DNA from: an uncultured Selenomonas sp.
Lineage (GTDB): Bacteria; Bacillota; Negativicutes; Selenomonadales; Selenomonadaceae
DNA: 64,000 bases
Direction of reading: 5' to 3'
Assembly (NCBI GenBank): GCA_934202005.1
Contig: CAKPXP010000003.1
Location: 95,220-159,219, forward strand
In this document: positions 23,928-32,322 of the stretch, piece by piece
Layout: each line of letters starts with the position of its first letter
Position numbering within the stretch: position 1 is the first letter of the stretch
Position numbers and translations under genes: made by a program
The notes under the pieces: model-generated
Told to the model about the DNA's origin: nothing
Databases searched by the model: none
Seen by the model: only the letters and a program-made list of their open reading frames with translations

Positions 23928-25172
23928 ATGACGAATAGTATGGCTGCATCTCATGCAAGGGACAAGAGACTCAAGGATGCGATTTTCGGCGCGAGCGCTG
24001 CCTGCCGTGAGGCTGTGGCGAAATATGGAGCGGAGAAGGTTACGAACGCGACCATCGGCACGATGATTGACGACGAGGGGAAACTTGCCTGCCTGCCGAC
24101 GATGGAGCGCGTCTATCGTTCGCTGCCGATGGAGGACATCATCGCCTACGCGCCGATTTCCGGTCTGCCGGACTATCTCGATGCGGTCATCGACCTGACA
24201 TTCGCCGACCACAAGCCCGAGGGGTATTGCGGGGCTGTGGCGACGGCAGGCGGCACGGGCGCCATCCATCATGCCGTCGCCAACTATGCGGAGCGTGGTA
24301 CCTACGTACTGACCTCGGACTGGTTCTGGGGTACGTATAATGTCATCTGTAACGAGTGTGGCTGCAAGCTCGCGAATTATACGCTCTTTGATGAGCAGCA
24401 GCATTTCAACATCGCTGCCTATACGGCGAAGGTCGATGAGCTCATGAAGGGGCAGGACAGTCTGCTCGTCATCATCAATACGCCGGCGCACAATCCGACG
24501 GGTTTCAGCCTCACAGGAGAGGATTGGGACGCTGTGCTCGCACTCACGAAGAAATATGCGGCGCAGGGCAAGAAAATGAGCATCCTCGTCGATATCGCCT
24601 ACATTGATTACGCGGGTGAGAAGAACGAGACGCGCGCCTTCATGGACAAATTCGCCGGTTTGCCGGATAATGTGCTCATCATGTTCTCTTTCTCGATGTC
24701 GAAGGGCTATACGATGTACGGCCAGCGCACGGGCGCGATCATTGCCGTCTCCTCGAGCCAGGCGGTCATTGACGAGTTCAAGGAAATCAACAAGTACACG
24801 AGCCGCGCGACGTGGTCGAACATCAACCGCGGTGCGATGACGCTGCTCACGCGCATCCAGCAGGATAAGGCGGCGCTCGCGCAGTTTGAGAAGGAGCGCG
24901 ACGATTTCTACAAGCTCATCCAGCATCGCGGCGATATCTTCATGCAGGAAGCAAAAGCCTGCGGCCTGAAGGCTCTGCCGTACAAAGGAGGTTTCTTCCT
25001 GTCGGTACCGGCGAAGGATCCGGGAGCTGTCTGCGACGAGCTGCACAAGGATCTTGTCTTCGCTGTGCCGCTCAAGCTCGGCGTTCGTATCGCTGCGTGC
25101 TCCGTGTCGACGGCGAAGATGAAGGGCATCGCGGCGAAGGTGCTCAAAGCACAGCGGGCTGTCGAGGGGTGA
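23928..25172 (+). CDS. Class I/II aminotransferase (probably aromatic amino acid type)
   Basis: A 414-residue fold-type I PLP enzyme. The PLP lysine is Lys259 in FSFSMSKGYTMYGQR, an arrangement usual for aromatic or aspartate aminotransferases of the TyrB branch, with NTPAHNPTG (about 184-192) holding the PLP asparagine and an arginine near RIAACSVS for the substrate carboxylate. The precise substrate is not known. AAGGAGGAG lies 7 bases before the ATG at 23928. It is a single gene ending at a hairpin terminator. Confidence 0.85.
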   Translation: MTNSMAASHARDKRLKDAIFGASAACREAVAKYGAEKVTNATIGTMIDDEGKLACLPTMERVYRSLPMEDIIAYAPISGLPDYLDAVIDLTFADHKPEGYCGAVATAGGTGAIHHAVANYAERGTYVLTSDWFWGTYNVICNECGCKLANYTLFDEQQHFNIAAYTAKVDELMKGQDSLLVIINTPAHNPTGFSLTGEDWDAVLALTKKYAAQGKKMSILVDIAYIDYAGEKNETRAFMDKFAGLPDNVLIMFSFSMSKGYTMYGQRTGAIIAVSSSQAVIDEFKEINKYTSRATWSNINRGAMTLLTRIQQDKAALAQFEKERDDFYKLIQHRGDIFMQEAKACGLKALPYKGGFFLSVPAKDPGAVCDELHKDLVFAVPLKLGVRIAACSVSTAKMKGIAAKVLKAQRAVEG

Positions 25173-25330
25173 GAACACGTCCTCTGTGGCATTCAAGCAG
25201 GCTGATGCCTGCCGGGTTGCTTTTGATGTAGCATGATACGCTTCTGTGTTCGCTCTGTAGGCGTTGCGTGTGGCTTTGCAAGCAGAATCCTATTGTGCGA
25301 ATATCGTGTACCCGCATTCCGATCCATGAG

Positions 25331-25373
25331 AACGGCCGTCGTTTCTTCTTCGTGGAGAAACGGCGGCCGTTTT
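25331..25373 (+). terminator. Intrinsic terminator downstream of the aminotransferase
   Basis: AACGGCCGTCGTTTCT (25331-25346) pairs with AGAAACGGCGGCCGTT (25355-25370) with one mismatch, then TTTG. It lies about 160 bases after the stop; the bases between show nothing else. Confidence 0.8.
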
Positions 25374-25399
25374 GCGTGCAAGACTGAACCGTGCTCCCT

Positions 25400-25665
25400 A
25401 AGGAATCGCTGATGAATTCAAGGATTTTACCACTTACTGTTGAGTGGATGAGAACATACCTTCTCCTCAGGAGAAGGGGGACCGCGAAGCGGTGGAAGAG
25501 GTGTTGCACGGTGGGGGAGTCGATAAGCATCATTCGAAACAGATTACCTTTTCCGCCATCGCTACGCTCGACACTTCCGGGAATGCCACTGGCATCCCGC
25601 GCTGATGCGTCCCCTGAGGGGAAGGTTGCGTGAATGTGCTGCATCATATTAATCAGCGTTTCCCT
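25400..25665. repeat. Repeat element with GGAANCGCTGAT-type ends, copy 2 (longer type)
   Basis: The left end (AAGGAATCGCTGATGAAT from 25400) and the reversed right end (GGGAAACGCTGATTAAT up to 25665) form imperfect terminal inverted repeats like those of the element at 10656. The 265-base body has a chain of hairpins: CCTTCTCC-TCA-GGAGAAGG, ACCGC-GAA-GCGGT, GGGAATGCC-ACT-GGCATCCC and TCCCCTGAGGGGA. No convincing protein is coded. It fills a large part of the 738-base gap between the aminotransferase and the hydrolase. Confidence 0.65.
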
Positions 25666-25801
25666 CAAGGATTTACGAAACTGTACCGTGAACGAGATGG
25701 TCATCATGGTTGTCGCTCGGATTATGACGATTCCCTGCACGGCTGCGTTGGGCGGCCTTGCCTATATGGTTCTCACGTCGTTTTTCGGCAGTGCGCTTTG
25801 A
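25634..25801 (+). pseudogene. Possible remnant ORF of a small hydrophobic protein fused to the repeat end
   Basis: A 55-codon frame starts inside the right end of the repeat element and continues into unique DNA. After about residue 18 it reads as a hydrophobic peptide (VIMVVARIMTIPCTAALGG, then AYMVLTSFFGSAL) that could be a membrane helix. AAGG lies 8 bases before the ATG. The most cautious view is that the element inserted into the front of a small membrane-protein gene. It could also be chance. Confidence 0.3.
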
Positions 25802-25910
25802 GCAGGCATGTCTTTCCTGTCTGCGGCAGCGTGATGTTTCCTGGGAATCTCATCCTCCTTTCAGCAGGATTTGGTATACTAGCGTATGCTCTGCTGGAAG
25901 GAGGATTTTT

Positions 25911-26858
25911 TTGAGAAAAATCGTTGTGACATTCCTTGCGACATTTGTGTTGACATTTTCCGCTGCCATTGTAGCTGCCGGCTATTACGTCGGCAATTAT
26001 CTCGTGGGATTCGGCCTCATGCGCGGCTCAGCGGACGACCCGCAGGCGCCGCCGCGCGCCTATGCGTTGCTCATGCCCCCGGGGACATGGAACTATACGC
26101 GTCCTGATGCTCCGAGCGAGGAGTGGCGGCTCATCTCGCCAGATGGCCTGCATCTGACGGCGACGCACTTCCGTCCGGAGTGGCCGCGCGGCAATTGGGC
26201 CATCATCGTGCATGGCTACGGCTGTACGCAGGAGAATTCCTACTATCTCGCTTCACATTATCTCGCGCAGGGATACGACGTGCTCACGCCGGATTTGCGC
26301 AGTTCTGGAAAGAGTGAAGGACGGTTCGTGACGATGGGGCTGCGCGAGAGCGGAGATATCGTTGGTTGGGCGCAGGAGATTGCCGCGCGCAATCCTGAGG
26401 CCCGCATTGTGCTGCACGGTGTGTCGATGGGGGCGGCGACCGTCATGATGGCGGGAGCGTCGGATGCACTGCCGGTTCAGGTGGCGGCGGTGGTCGAGGA
26501 CTGTGGCTACACGAGTGCCTACGATTTGCTCGCCTATCAGATGGAGACATCGTTCCGCCTGCCGTCTTTCCCAGGGATGAATCTGCTCGATTGGCGCTGC
26601 AGGAGCCGGGCGGGATTCTCCCTGCGCGAGGCAGCGCCAATCGAGGCCGTGCGCCATGCGCGCGTGCCCATGCTGTTCATCCACGGGACCGTGGATACTC
26701 TGGTGCCAGCCTCCATGGCGGAGACGCTTTATGCCGCATGCACTTCGGAAAAGGAGCTGCTGCTCGTGCCGGAGGCCATCCACTCAGCTGCCTCACAGAA
26801 GGATGCCGCACGCTATGACAGGACGGTCATGTCATTTTTGCATGGAAAGATGCATTAG
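25911..26858 (+). CDS. Membrane-anchored alpha/beta hydrolase
   Basis: A 315-residue serine hydrolase with one N-terminal hydrophobic anchor (residues 3-24). HGYG (101-104) forms the oxyanion region, the nucleophile is Ser172 in GVSMG, and the triad is completed by Asp262 (GTVDTLVP) and His291 (EAIHS). It resembles the BAAT/prolyl-peptidase-like group of cell-surface hydrolases; the substrate is unknown. The TTG at 25911 follows AAGGAGG by 7 bases, and a GGTATACT -10 box lies about 35 bases upstream. Confidence 0.8.
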   Translation: MRKIVVTFLATFVLTFSAAIVAAGYYVGNYLVGFGLMRGSADDPQAPPRAYALLMPPGTWNYTRPDAPSEEWRLISPDGLHLTATHFRPEWPRGNWAIIVHGYGCTQENSYYLASHYLAQGYDVLTPDLRSSGKSEGRFVTMGLRESGDIVGWAQEIAARNPEARIVLHGVSMGAATVMMAGASDALPVQVAAVVEDCGYTSAYDLLAYQMETSFRLPSFPGMNLLDWRCRSRAGFSLREAAPIEAVRHARVPMLFIHGTVDTLVPASMAETLYAACTSEKELLLVPEAIHSAASQKDAARYDRTVMSFLHGKMH

Positions 26859-26942
26859 ATGCTGGGGCCTTGGTAAAGCTCAGTGGCTGTGACGGACAGG
26901 TGGCAGGAGTTTTTCTTTTGGCGGAGAAAAGATATAGTGAGA

Positions 26943-26968
26943 GAAAAAACGCTGGCATCTGCCAGCGG
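26943..26968 (-). terminator. Minus-strand intrinsic terminator upstream of the 79-residue ORF
   Basis: CGCTGGC-ATCT-GCCAGCG (about 26950-26967) is a perfect 7-bp hairpin; on the minus strand it is followed by TTTTTT. The only minus-strand gene that could use it is the VanW gene ending at 27277, so its transcript would run antisense through the small plus-strand gene. Confidence 0.6.
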
Positions 26969-26986
26969 TTTGAGGAAGGATGATAT

Positions 26987-27226
26987 ATGATGGATGATAC
27001 TACGAGAGAAATGCTTGCCCACTACAATGCGCGGAGCTATGCGAAGCCGCGCAGCATGCCGGAAGTGACGGCACGCTACAATCTCAAACGGCAGCAGTAC
27101 CAGGATCTGCGCAAGATGGACGCACCAAACCATGAACAGCTTTCCATGCTCTATGCCGAGGCCAAAGTGCTCGGATGGGTGCTTGGCAAGGAGGAAAAAA
27201 CGGTGATTCGCGAGCTCAATTCCTGA
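26987..27226 (+). CDS. Hypothetical protein, 79 residues
   Basis: A small charged, soluble protein that I do not recognise. It has no membrane segment or Cys motif; the middle (ARYNLKRQQYQDLRKM) and end (YAEAKVLGWVLGKEEKTVI) look helical. GAGGAAGGA lies 6 bases before the first of two ATG codons, which supports translation. It sits alone between the hydrolase gene and the convergent VanW gene, with a hairpin just before its ribosome binding site. Confidence 0.65.
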   Translation: MMDDTTREMLAHYNARSYAKPRSMPEVTARYNLKRQQYQDLRKMDAPNHEQLSMLYAEAKVLGWVLGKEEKTVIRELNS

Positions 27227-27276
27227 GAAGATTGCAGGGATAACCAGTGGCTTTCCATTCAGTCAGGCCACGATGT

Positions 27277-28512
27277 TCAGCTTGCGTAGTTGTCGGTGTG
27301 CAGAAACTCGCGCTCGATGACTTGGCCGCCTGCTAGGTAGAGACGGTAGACGCTTGGGTGGAGACGGCTGCCGTTGCTCTCGAGACGGATGGTCTTGCCG
27401 CCAAGATCGGCTCGCGTGCCGAGAATGTAGACGGTGAGCGTATGGCCGTCGGCGCTCGTGAGCAGATAGACGCTGTGCGCGAGCTGATTGCGGAACTGCA
27501 GGTCAATCTGGCCGTCTGCGACGGTTGCGTCGAGTCCCGGCGGGCAGTAGGCAGAGGGTAGCGCGTGCGATGTCCGCGCTGTCGGTGTGAGTCCTGCGAG
27601 CAGGACGGCATTGTAGAGCGTAGAACTCACCTGGCAGACACCGCCGCCGATGCCATCGGCCATCTGGCCGTCGAGGATGACGCCTGCGACCTTATAGCCC
27701 GCGGTCGCCGTGCGCAGGCCGACAGTATCGTTGAAGGAGAAGATGCCATTTGGCTTTACGAGGCTGCCGTTGAGCTTTCCTGCCGCGAGCGCAATGTTAT
27801 GCCCGCGGTTACCAGGGCTGTATTTTGTCTGGTAGCTTGCGAGCACGCCGTCGATAGAGGCAAGTGTGTCGTCCGTGATGACGGGCTCAGTCTCTTCGAC
27901 AAGAATCTCGGTGCGCACGGTGAGCGCGAGGGCCGATAGCTTTGGCGCGACGGTATCGTGAAGTGTTGTCGCGTCAGCCTGCCGTCCTGTGAGCGCTGCA
28001 TGACGTTCTACATTTCCTCTGGGTGAGAGTGTGAGACTGGCATTCTTTGGTACGCGAGAGAGGGAAGTGGCGATGGCGACGAGCTTTGCCTGCAGTTTGT
28101 CATCGTTATAGGTGGCGGTGAGTCGTACATCTTTGCCGACGAGCGCGATACGCATCTGCGTGAGCGTATTCGTGAGCAGGCTGCCGCCGCGTCCCGTGCC
28201 GTAGGCATCTTGGACGGCCTGTTCAACGTTTGGCGTGAGTTCGATATCAGTTGCCTGGATATCCCAGCGCTGCGAACCGTTTGTCACGACAAGCGCCGGC
28301 TTTTTCATCTTGGCGCGCGCCTTCTCGAGGAAAAATTGGCGAATCTCTGTTTCCGACATGCCGGTGAGAGTTTTTCCCTCTGACTGGATGCCGAGGATGA
28401 CGCGGTCGTGATTGGAGATGGAGACGGAGATACCGCCGATGACGCAGGTGACAAAGGCGATGGATACGGCTGTGACCGCGAGTATTTTTTCAGTTGAGAA
28501 TGGTAAACGCAT
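27277..28512 (-). CDS. VanW family protein with N-terminal membrane anchor
   Basis: A 411-residue exported or membrane-anchored protein. The first 35 residues hold a hydrophobic segment (ILAVTAVSIAFVTCVIGGISV). A repeat-like region (about 40-230) resembles the peptidoglycan-binding-like domains that precede VanW, and the VanW domain covers about 235-385, with NGIFSFNDTVG, GGGVCQVSSTLYNA and a final beta-rich part. The function of VanW is not established, although some members sit near glycopeptide resistance or cell-wall genes. It diverges from the 127-residue hypothetical protein gene. Confidence 0.85.
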   Translation of the reverse strand: MRLPFSTEKILAVTAVSIAFVTCVIGGISVSISNHDRVILGIQSEGKTLTGMSETEIRQFFLEKARAKMKKPALVVTNGSQRWDIQATDIELTPNVEQAVQDAYGTGRGGSLLTNTLTQMRIALVGKDVRLTATYNDDKLQAKLVAIATSLSRVPKNASLTLSPRGNVERHAALTGRQADATTLHDTVAPKLSALALTVRTEILVEETEPVITDDTLASIDGVLASYQTKYSPGNRGHNIALAAGKLNGSLVKPNGIFSFNDTVGLRTATAGYKVAGVILDGQMADGIGGGVCQVSSTLYNAVLLAGLTPTARTSHALPSAYCPPGLDATVADGQIDLQFRNQLAHSVYLLTSADGHTLTVYILGTRADLGGKTIRLESNGSRLHPSVYRLYLAGGQVIEREFLHTDNYAS

Positions 28513-28589
28513 CGAGCAGAACTCCCTTGGAATTTAATACCAATATTATAAAATACCATGAGAACTTTGAAAAGGCAGGAGGCGGTAAA

Positions 28590-28973
28590 ATGGCTGATGA
28601 TTTTACAAAAGATGATGCAAGCGGAGCACGCGGCACGCAGGAGCACACGCGGGTGCGTGTGATGTCGGACCGGGAGAGCGCGGATTACAATGGCATCACA
28701 ATTGAGGAGACAGCGAACGGACATACCTATGAGACACCACACGAGGATGATGTGCGACGCGCCCATGTTGTTTTCGAGACAGCGGGCACGGGAGATATAT
28801 TCAGCGCCGCGCTGCGGCAGATTCTCGGGCCGCACTGGAAATGGAAGCTTGGTCTTGCGGTGGGCGCAATTGTGTTTGGCTTGGTGTTTTTCTTCATTGC
28901 TTTGCCGGTGCTTTCTGTTCTCTGTGTCGCAGCTGCTGTTCTCTGGCTCGTGGGACGCTTCCTGCACGGGTAA
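28590..28973 (+). CDS. Hypothetical membrane protein, 127 residues
   Basis: Not a family I recognise. The first 80 residues are soluble and rich in Asp, Glu and Thr; the C-terminal 45 residues form one long or two short membrane segments (LGLAVGAIVFGLVFFFIALPV and SVLCVAAAVLWLVGRFL, listed here as separate spans). The ATG follows AGGAGGCGG at good spacing. It shares its short upstream region, with an ATATTATAAAATA stretch, with the divergent VanW gene and ends at a strong terminator. Confidence 0.65.
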   Translation: MADDFTKDDASGARGTQEHTRVRVMSDRESADYNGITIEETANGHTYETPHEDDVRRAHVVFETAGTGDIFSAALRQILGPHWKWKLGLAVGAIVFGLVFFFIALPVLSVLCVAAAVLWLVGRFLHG

Positions 28974-29026
28974 GCGTCCCAGCGCAGGGAAGTGATGTTT
29001 ATTTACGCAGGCCGTATGGGAAACAG

Positions 29027-29063
29027 AAAGACCGCCGCAGGGGGGAACCTGCGGCGGTCTTTC
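29027..29063 (+). terminator. Intrinsic terminator after the 127-residue membrane protein
   Basis: AAAGACCGCCGCAGG (29027-29041) pairs with CCTGCGGCGGTCTTT (29048-29062), followed by CTCA. The stem is perfect over 15 pairs and also gives T-rich ends on the other strand. Confidence 0.88.
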
Positions 29064-29342
29064 TCACACACAATAGAATCAAAAGTTACAGGGGGATGGA
29101 GGATAACGGTAAGTAGATATCATGTGTAACTGAGGAGGGGTCAACAGCTACCTGATGGATTCGCTTAACGTCATATTTCCCTTTGACGACTTTTATTTTA
29201 CGTTCGAGCAGCGGCTTGCGCAAGACGTTTTTTCGTATTTTTGCAGAAAAAAAGAGGTTTTTTTGTAGTTTTGTGAAATACAACAGTAATAGATGTAAAA
29301 TTCACATCCACATGTGCAAAGTTCAGAAAAGGGGGAAGGATT
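29064..29342 (+). promoter_or_regulatory. AT-rich upstream region of the DeoR regulator gene
   Basis: About 280 bases without a gene, much richer in A and T than its surroundings. It holds the inverted pair TTGTGAA (about 29269-29275) and TTCACA (about 29301-29306), spaced like a repressor operator, upstream of the regulator start. No convincing -35/-10 pair could be fixed, and nothing else is visible. Confidence 0.4.
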
Positions 29343-30104
29343 GTGCAGACAAGACAGCGCAGGGAGCAGGTGCTCATGGTGCTTAAGGAAAGGAGACGCG
29401 TGACCATCGAAGGGCTGGCGAAGGATCTCGAGGTTTCGACGATGACGATTCGCCGCGATCTAAGGCGGCTGGCAGATGAGGATATCGTGACGCTGGTCCA
29501 TGGCGGCGCTGTTTACAATGAGGGCGGCGCCTATCTTCCTGCGCTCACGGTGCGCGAGAAGACGATGCGGCGGGAGAAGAGCGCGATAGCGGAGTATTGC
29601 GCGCAGCAGATCCCCGAGGGGAGTGCCGTCTATCTTGACAATGGTTCGACGACGGTGGAGATTGCCGATGCACTGCGCGGCAAGCAGAATATTGCTGTAC
29701 TCTCCCATTCTCTGCCTGTTCTCAATATTCTTTCCCATGCGAAGAATATCCAGCTCATCTCTGTTTCCGGTATTTATGAGCCGCGCGCGAAGGGGTTCTT
29801 TGGCGATCTTGCGCTGCGCATGCTGCGGCAGTTCCGCATCGATATCGCTTTTCTCGGTGTGACAGCAGTCGATGCCGAGGATGGCGTGATGTCCGCGGTC
29901 TTTTATGAGCAGGCGCTCAAGAAGGTGCTCGTCGAGCGTGCGAAAAAGAAAATCCTCGCCATCGATCATACAAAGATTGGTGGTTCGTCTTTTCTCAAGG
30001 TGTGTGATTTGCACGAGATTGATGGAATCGTGACAGATAAGTTCGCAGATGCAACGTTTATCGCCAAAGCGAAGCGGATGGGAATCGAGGTCTCACAGGT
30101 CTGA
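29343..30104 (+). CDS. DeoR-family transcriptional regulator
   Basis: A 253-residue repressor with the DeoR winged helix-turn-helix at 1-57 (VTIEGLAKDLEVSTMTIRRD) and a C-terminal sugar-phosphate-sensing domain of the isomerase-like fold, with YLDNGSTTVEIADAL, the FLGVTAVDAEDGVM loop and KKILAIDHTKIG. Such proteins usually respond to a phosphorylated sugar and control sugar-use operons. No sugar operon lies next to it here, so its target is elsewhere or is itself. The start is GTG at 29343 after GGGGGAAGG. Confidence 0.88.
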   Translation: MQTRQRREQVLMVLKERRRVTIEGLAKDLEVSTMTIRRDLRRLADEDIVTLVHGGAVYNEGGAYLPALTVREKTMRREKSAIAEYCAQQIPEGSAVYLDNGSTTVEIADALRGKQNIAVLSHSLPVLNILSHAKNIQLISVSGIYEPRAKGFFGDLALRMLRQFRIDIAFLGVTAVDAEDGVMSAVFYEQALKKVLVERAKKKILAIDHTKIGGSSFLKVCDLHEIDGIVTDKFADATFIAKAKRMGIEVSQV

Positions 30105-30182
30105 GACGTATCTTGCTCTTGGACACCATTCCGCTTCTTTTTATGCATGTATCCGGGCCTGAAGGACAAATGCCTGTTTTTA

Positions 30183-30329
30183 TTGACAGGCAGAGGCTTT
30201 GCCGTTATCATGGAAGATGTGAAATGGATATGAGTTGCATCTTATGCCATGGAGAGCCTGCCTCGTGCTTCCGTACAGTACGGGGTGGGAGATTGCTTTC
30301 GAGTTTAGTATGGGGAGGATGATTGTCTC
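30183..30329 (+). promoter_or_regulatory. pur operon promoter and leader
   Basis: TTGACA (30183-30188), 17 bases and TATCAT (30206-30211) form a strong promoter. The roughly 112-base leader from about 30218 contains a short palindrome (CCGTACAGTACGG, about 30275-30287) and no open frame. I see no purine or ZTP riboswitch core, so the regulation mode is unknown. Confidence 0.65.
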
Positions 30330-30815
30330 ATGAAAGTGGCAGTTCTCATGGGGAGCGATTCCGATTGGCCGATTCTGAAACCGGCCGTCGAGCTTTTGAA
30401 GCAGTTCGGCATTGCCGCAGAGGTAGAGGTAGCGTCGGCGCACCGTACGCCCGCGAAGGTACGCGATTTCGTACTCGCGGCGCCGGGTAAGGGCGTCGGC
30501 GCTTTCATTGTTGCTGCGGGTGCGGCAGCGCATCTCGCAGGCGTCGTGGCAAGCTATACGACATTGCCGGTCATCGGTGTACCGATCAATGCGACGGCGC
30601 TCAACGGCATGGACGCGCTGCTCTCGACGGTGCAGATGCCGTCGGGCATCCCTGTGGCGACTATGGCCATCAATGGGGCGAAGAATGCGGCGATTTTCGC
30701 GGCACAGATTTTCGCGGTTTCTGACAAGGAGCTCGCGAAGAAGCTCGCGGACTACCGCGGCGAGATGGTCGAGGGCGTCGAGAAGAAAGCCGCCCGTGTC
30801 AAGGCACAGCTTTAA
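30330..30815 (+). CDS. purE: N5-carboxyaminoimidazole ribonucleotide mutase
   Basis: The 161-residue class I PurE rearranges N5-CAIR to CAIR in purine synthesis. MGSDSDWP (7-14), the ASAHRTP loop (40-46) with the catalytic histidine, and [13 protein letters not shown] are the class I pattern. A companion purK is not next to it. It begins the operon purE-F-M-N-H-D. The ATG has GGGGAGGA upstream at a slightly long spacing. Confidence 0.95.
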   Translation: MKVAVLMGSDSDWPILKPAVELLKQFGIAAEVEVASAHRTPAKVRDFVLAAPGKGVGAFIVAAGAAAHLAGVVASYTTLPVIGVPINATALNGMDALLSTVQMPSGIPVATMAINGAKNAAIFAAQIFAVSDKELAKKLADYRGEMVEGVEKKAARVKAQL

Positions 30816-30846
30816 TCGCATAAAGCGGGGAGAATCAGAGCCAACT

Positions 30847-32274
30847 ATGTATGAAATGGACTATAAATGGAAGGAAGAGTGCGGTGTCTACGGCGTTTAT
30901 TCGCGCACGGAGAATGTCTCGGAGATGACGTATTTCGGTCTGTACGCACTGCAGCACCGGGGACAGGAGAGCGCTGGCATCGCACTCACGGACGGCGCGT
31001 GGATGGATGTCACGCGCGGCATGGGCCTCGTCAATGAGGTGTTTCGTCATCAGTTGCCGCACATGGAGAACCAGTACATCGCCATCGGGCATGTGCGCTA
31101 CTCGACGACGGGATCGAGCCTGCTCGCGAATACGCAGCCGCTCATGGTGAATTACGCGGGCGGCAAGATCGCGCTTGCGCATAACGGCAATCTCACGAAT
31201 GCAGCGGAGATACGGCACAGTCTCGAACAGGAGGGCACGATCTTCCAGACCTCTATCGACTCGGAGGTGTTCGTGAACCTCATCGCGCGTTCGCGCAAGG
31301 AGACTATCGAGGAACGCATCATCGAGAGCCTCAAGAAGATCAAGGGCGCGTACTGCCTGACCATCATGACGGAGAACAAGCTCATCGGCGCGCGTGATCC
31401 GCAGGGGTTCCGTCCGCTTTGCCTCGGCAAGCTTGATGACGGAACGTGGATCCTTTCTTCAGAGACGTGCGGGCTCGATGTCAATGACGCGGAGTTCGTG
31501 CGCGATATCAAGCCAGGCGAAATGGTCGTCATCGATGACGACGGCGTAAAATCGTATATGTTCGGAGAGGGAGAGAAACTTGCCTCCTGTGTCTTCGAGT
31601 ATATCTATTTCGCGCGTCCTGACTCCGTGATCGACGGGCAGAGCGTACATGCGGCGCGCTTCAAGATGGGGCAGATCCTCGCGCAGGAGTCGAAGTTCGA
31701 GGGTGATATCGTCATCTCGGTGCCGGACTCTGGCACGACGGCAGCGACGGGATATGCCTACGAGGCGGGTCTTCCGTTCGTCGAGGGACTCATCAAGAAC
31801 CGCTACATTGGCCGTACGTTTATCAAGCCGACGCAGAAGGCGCGCGATACGGCGGTGAAGCTCAAACTCAATGCCATCCGCTCCGTAGTCGAGGGCAAGC
31901 GAGTCATCATGGTCGATGACTCCATCGTGCGCGGCACGACGAGCGGCAAGATCGTGAGGATGCTGCGCGCGGCGGGAGCTAAGGCGGTCTACATGTGCGT
32001 GAGCAGTCCTCCCATTGGCTATCCCTGCTTTTACGGCATCGATACGAGCATTCGCAAGGAGCTCATCGCCGCGACGAAGTCAGTCGAGGAGATCCGCGAG
32101 TACATTGGCGCGGACGGCCTGCATTTCCTGAGCATCGAAGGGCTCAAGCAGTGCGTCGACCGCGTGCACGCGGATGATATGTGCTATGCGTGCTTCAACA
32201 GCGCCTATCCTGTCGCGCAGGGAGAAAAGCCCGCGGGCGACAGCAAGTATGTTTTTGAGCAGCGCAAGTGCTGA
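30847..32274 (+). CDS. purF: Amidophosphoribosyltransferase
   Basis: A 475-residue enzyme that commits PRPP to purine synthesis by adding the glutamine amide. The start at 30847 gives an 11-residue propeptide before Cys12 in ECGVYGVY, the expected N-terminal nucleophile after cleavage. The PRPP loop is in VIMVDDSIVRGTTS. Cysteines in ASCVFEY, YPCFYGID and MCYACFN match the [4Fe-4S] type known in Bacillus. It lies 31 bases after purE. Confidence 0.95.
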   Translation: MYEMDYKWKEECGVYGVYSRTENVSEMTYFGLYALQHRGQESAGIALTDGAWMDVTRGMGLVNEVFRHQLPHMENQYIAIGHVRYSTTGSSLLANTQPLMVNYAGGKIALAHNGNLTNAAEIRHSLEQEGTIFQTSIDSEVFVNLIARSRKETIEERIIESLKKIKGAYCLTIMTENKLIGARDPQGFRPLCLGKLDDGTWILSSETCGLDVNDAEFVRDIKPGEMVVIDDDGVKSYMFGEGEKLASCVFEYIYFARPDSVIDGQSVHAARFKMGQILAQESKFEGDIVISVPDSGTTAATGYAYEAGLPFVEGLIKNRYIGRTFIKPTQKARDTAVKLKLNAIRSVVEGKRVIMVDDSIVRGTTSGKIVRMLRAAGAKAVYMCVSSPPIGYPCFYGIDTSIRKELIAATKSVEEIREYIGADGLHFLSIEGLKQCVDRVHADDMCYACFNSAYPVAQGEKPAGDSKYVFEQRKC

Positions 32275-32322
32275 GGAATGACAGCAGCCGACAGCAACGG
32301 ATAACGACTTTGGAGGAATGAA

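Noticed and set aside
23910..25196. 428-codon minus-strand frame opposite the aminotransferase gene
   Set aside because: Arg-rich antisense shadow of a gene with a clear PLP motif.
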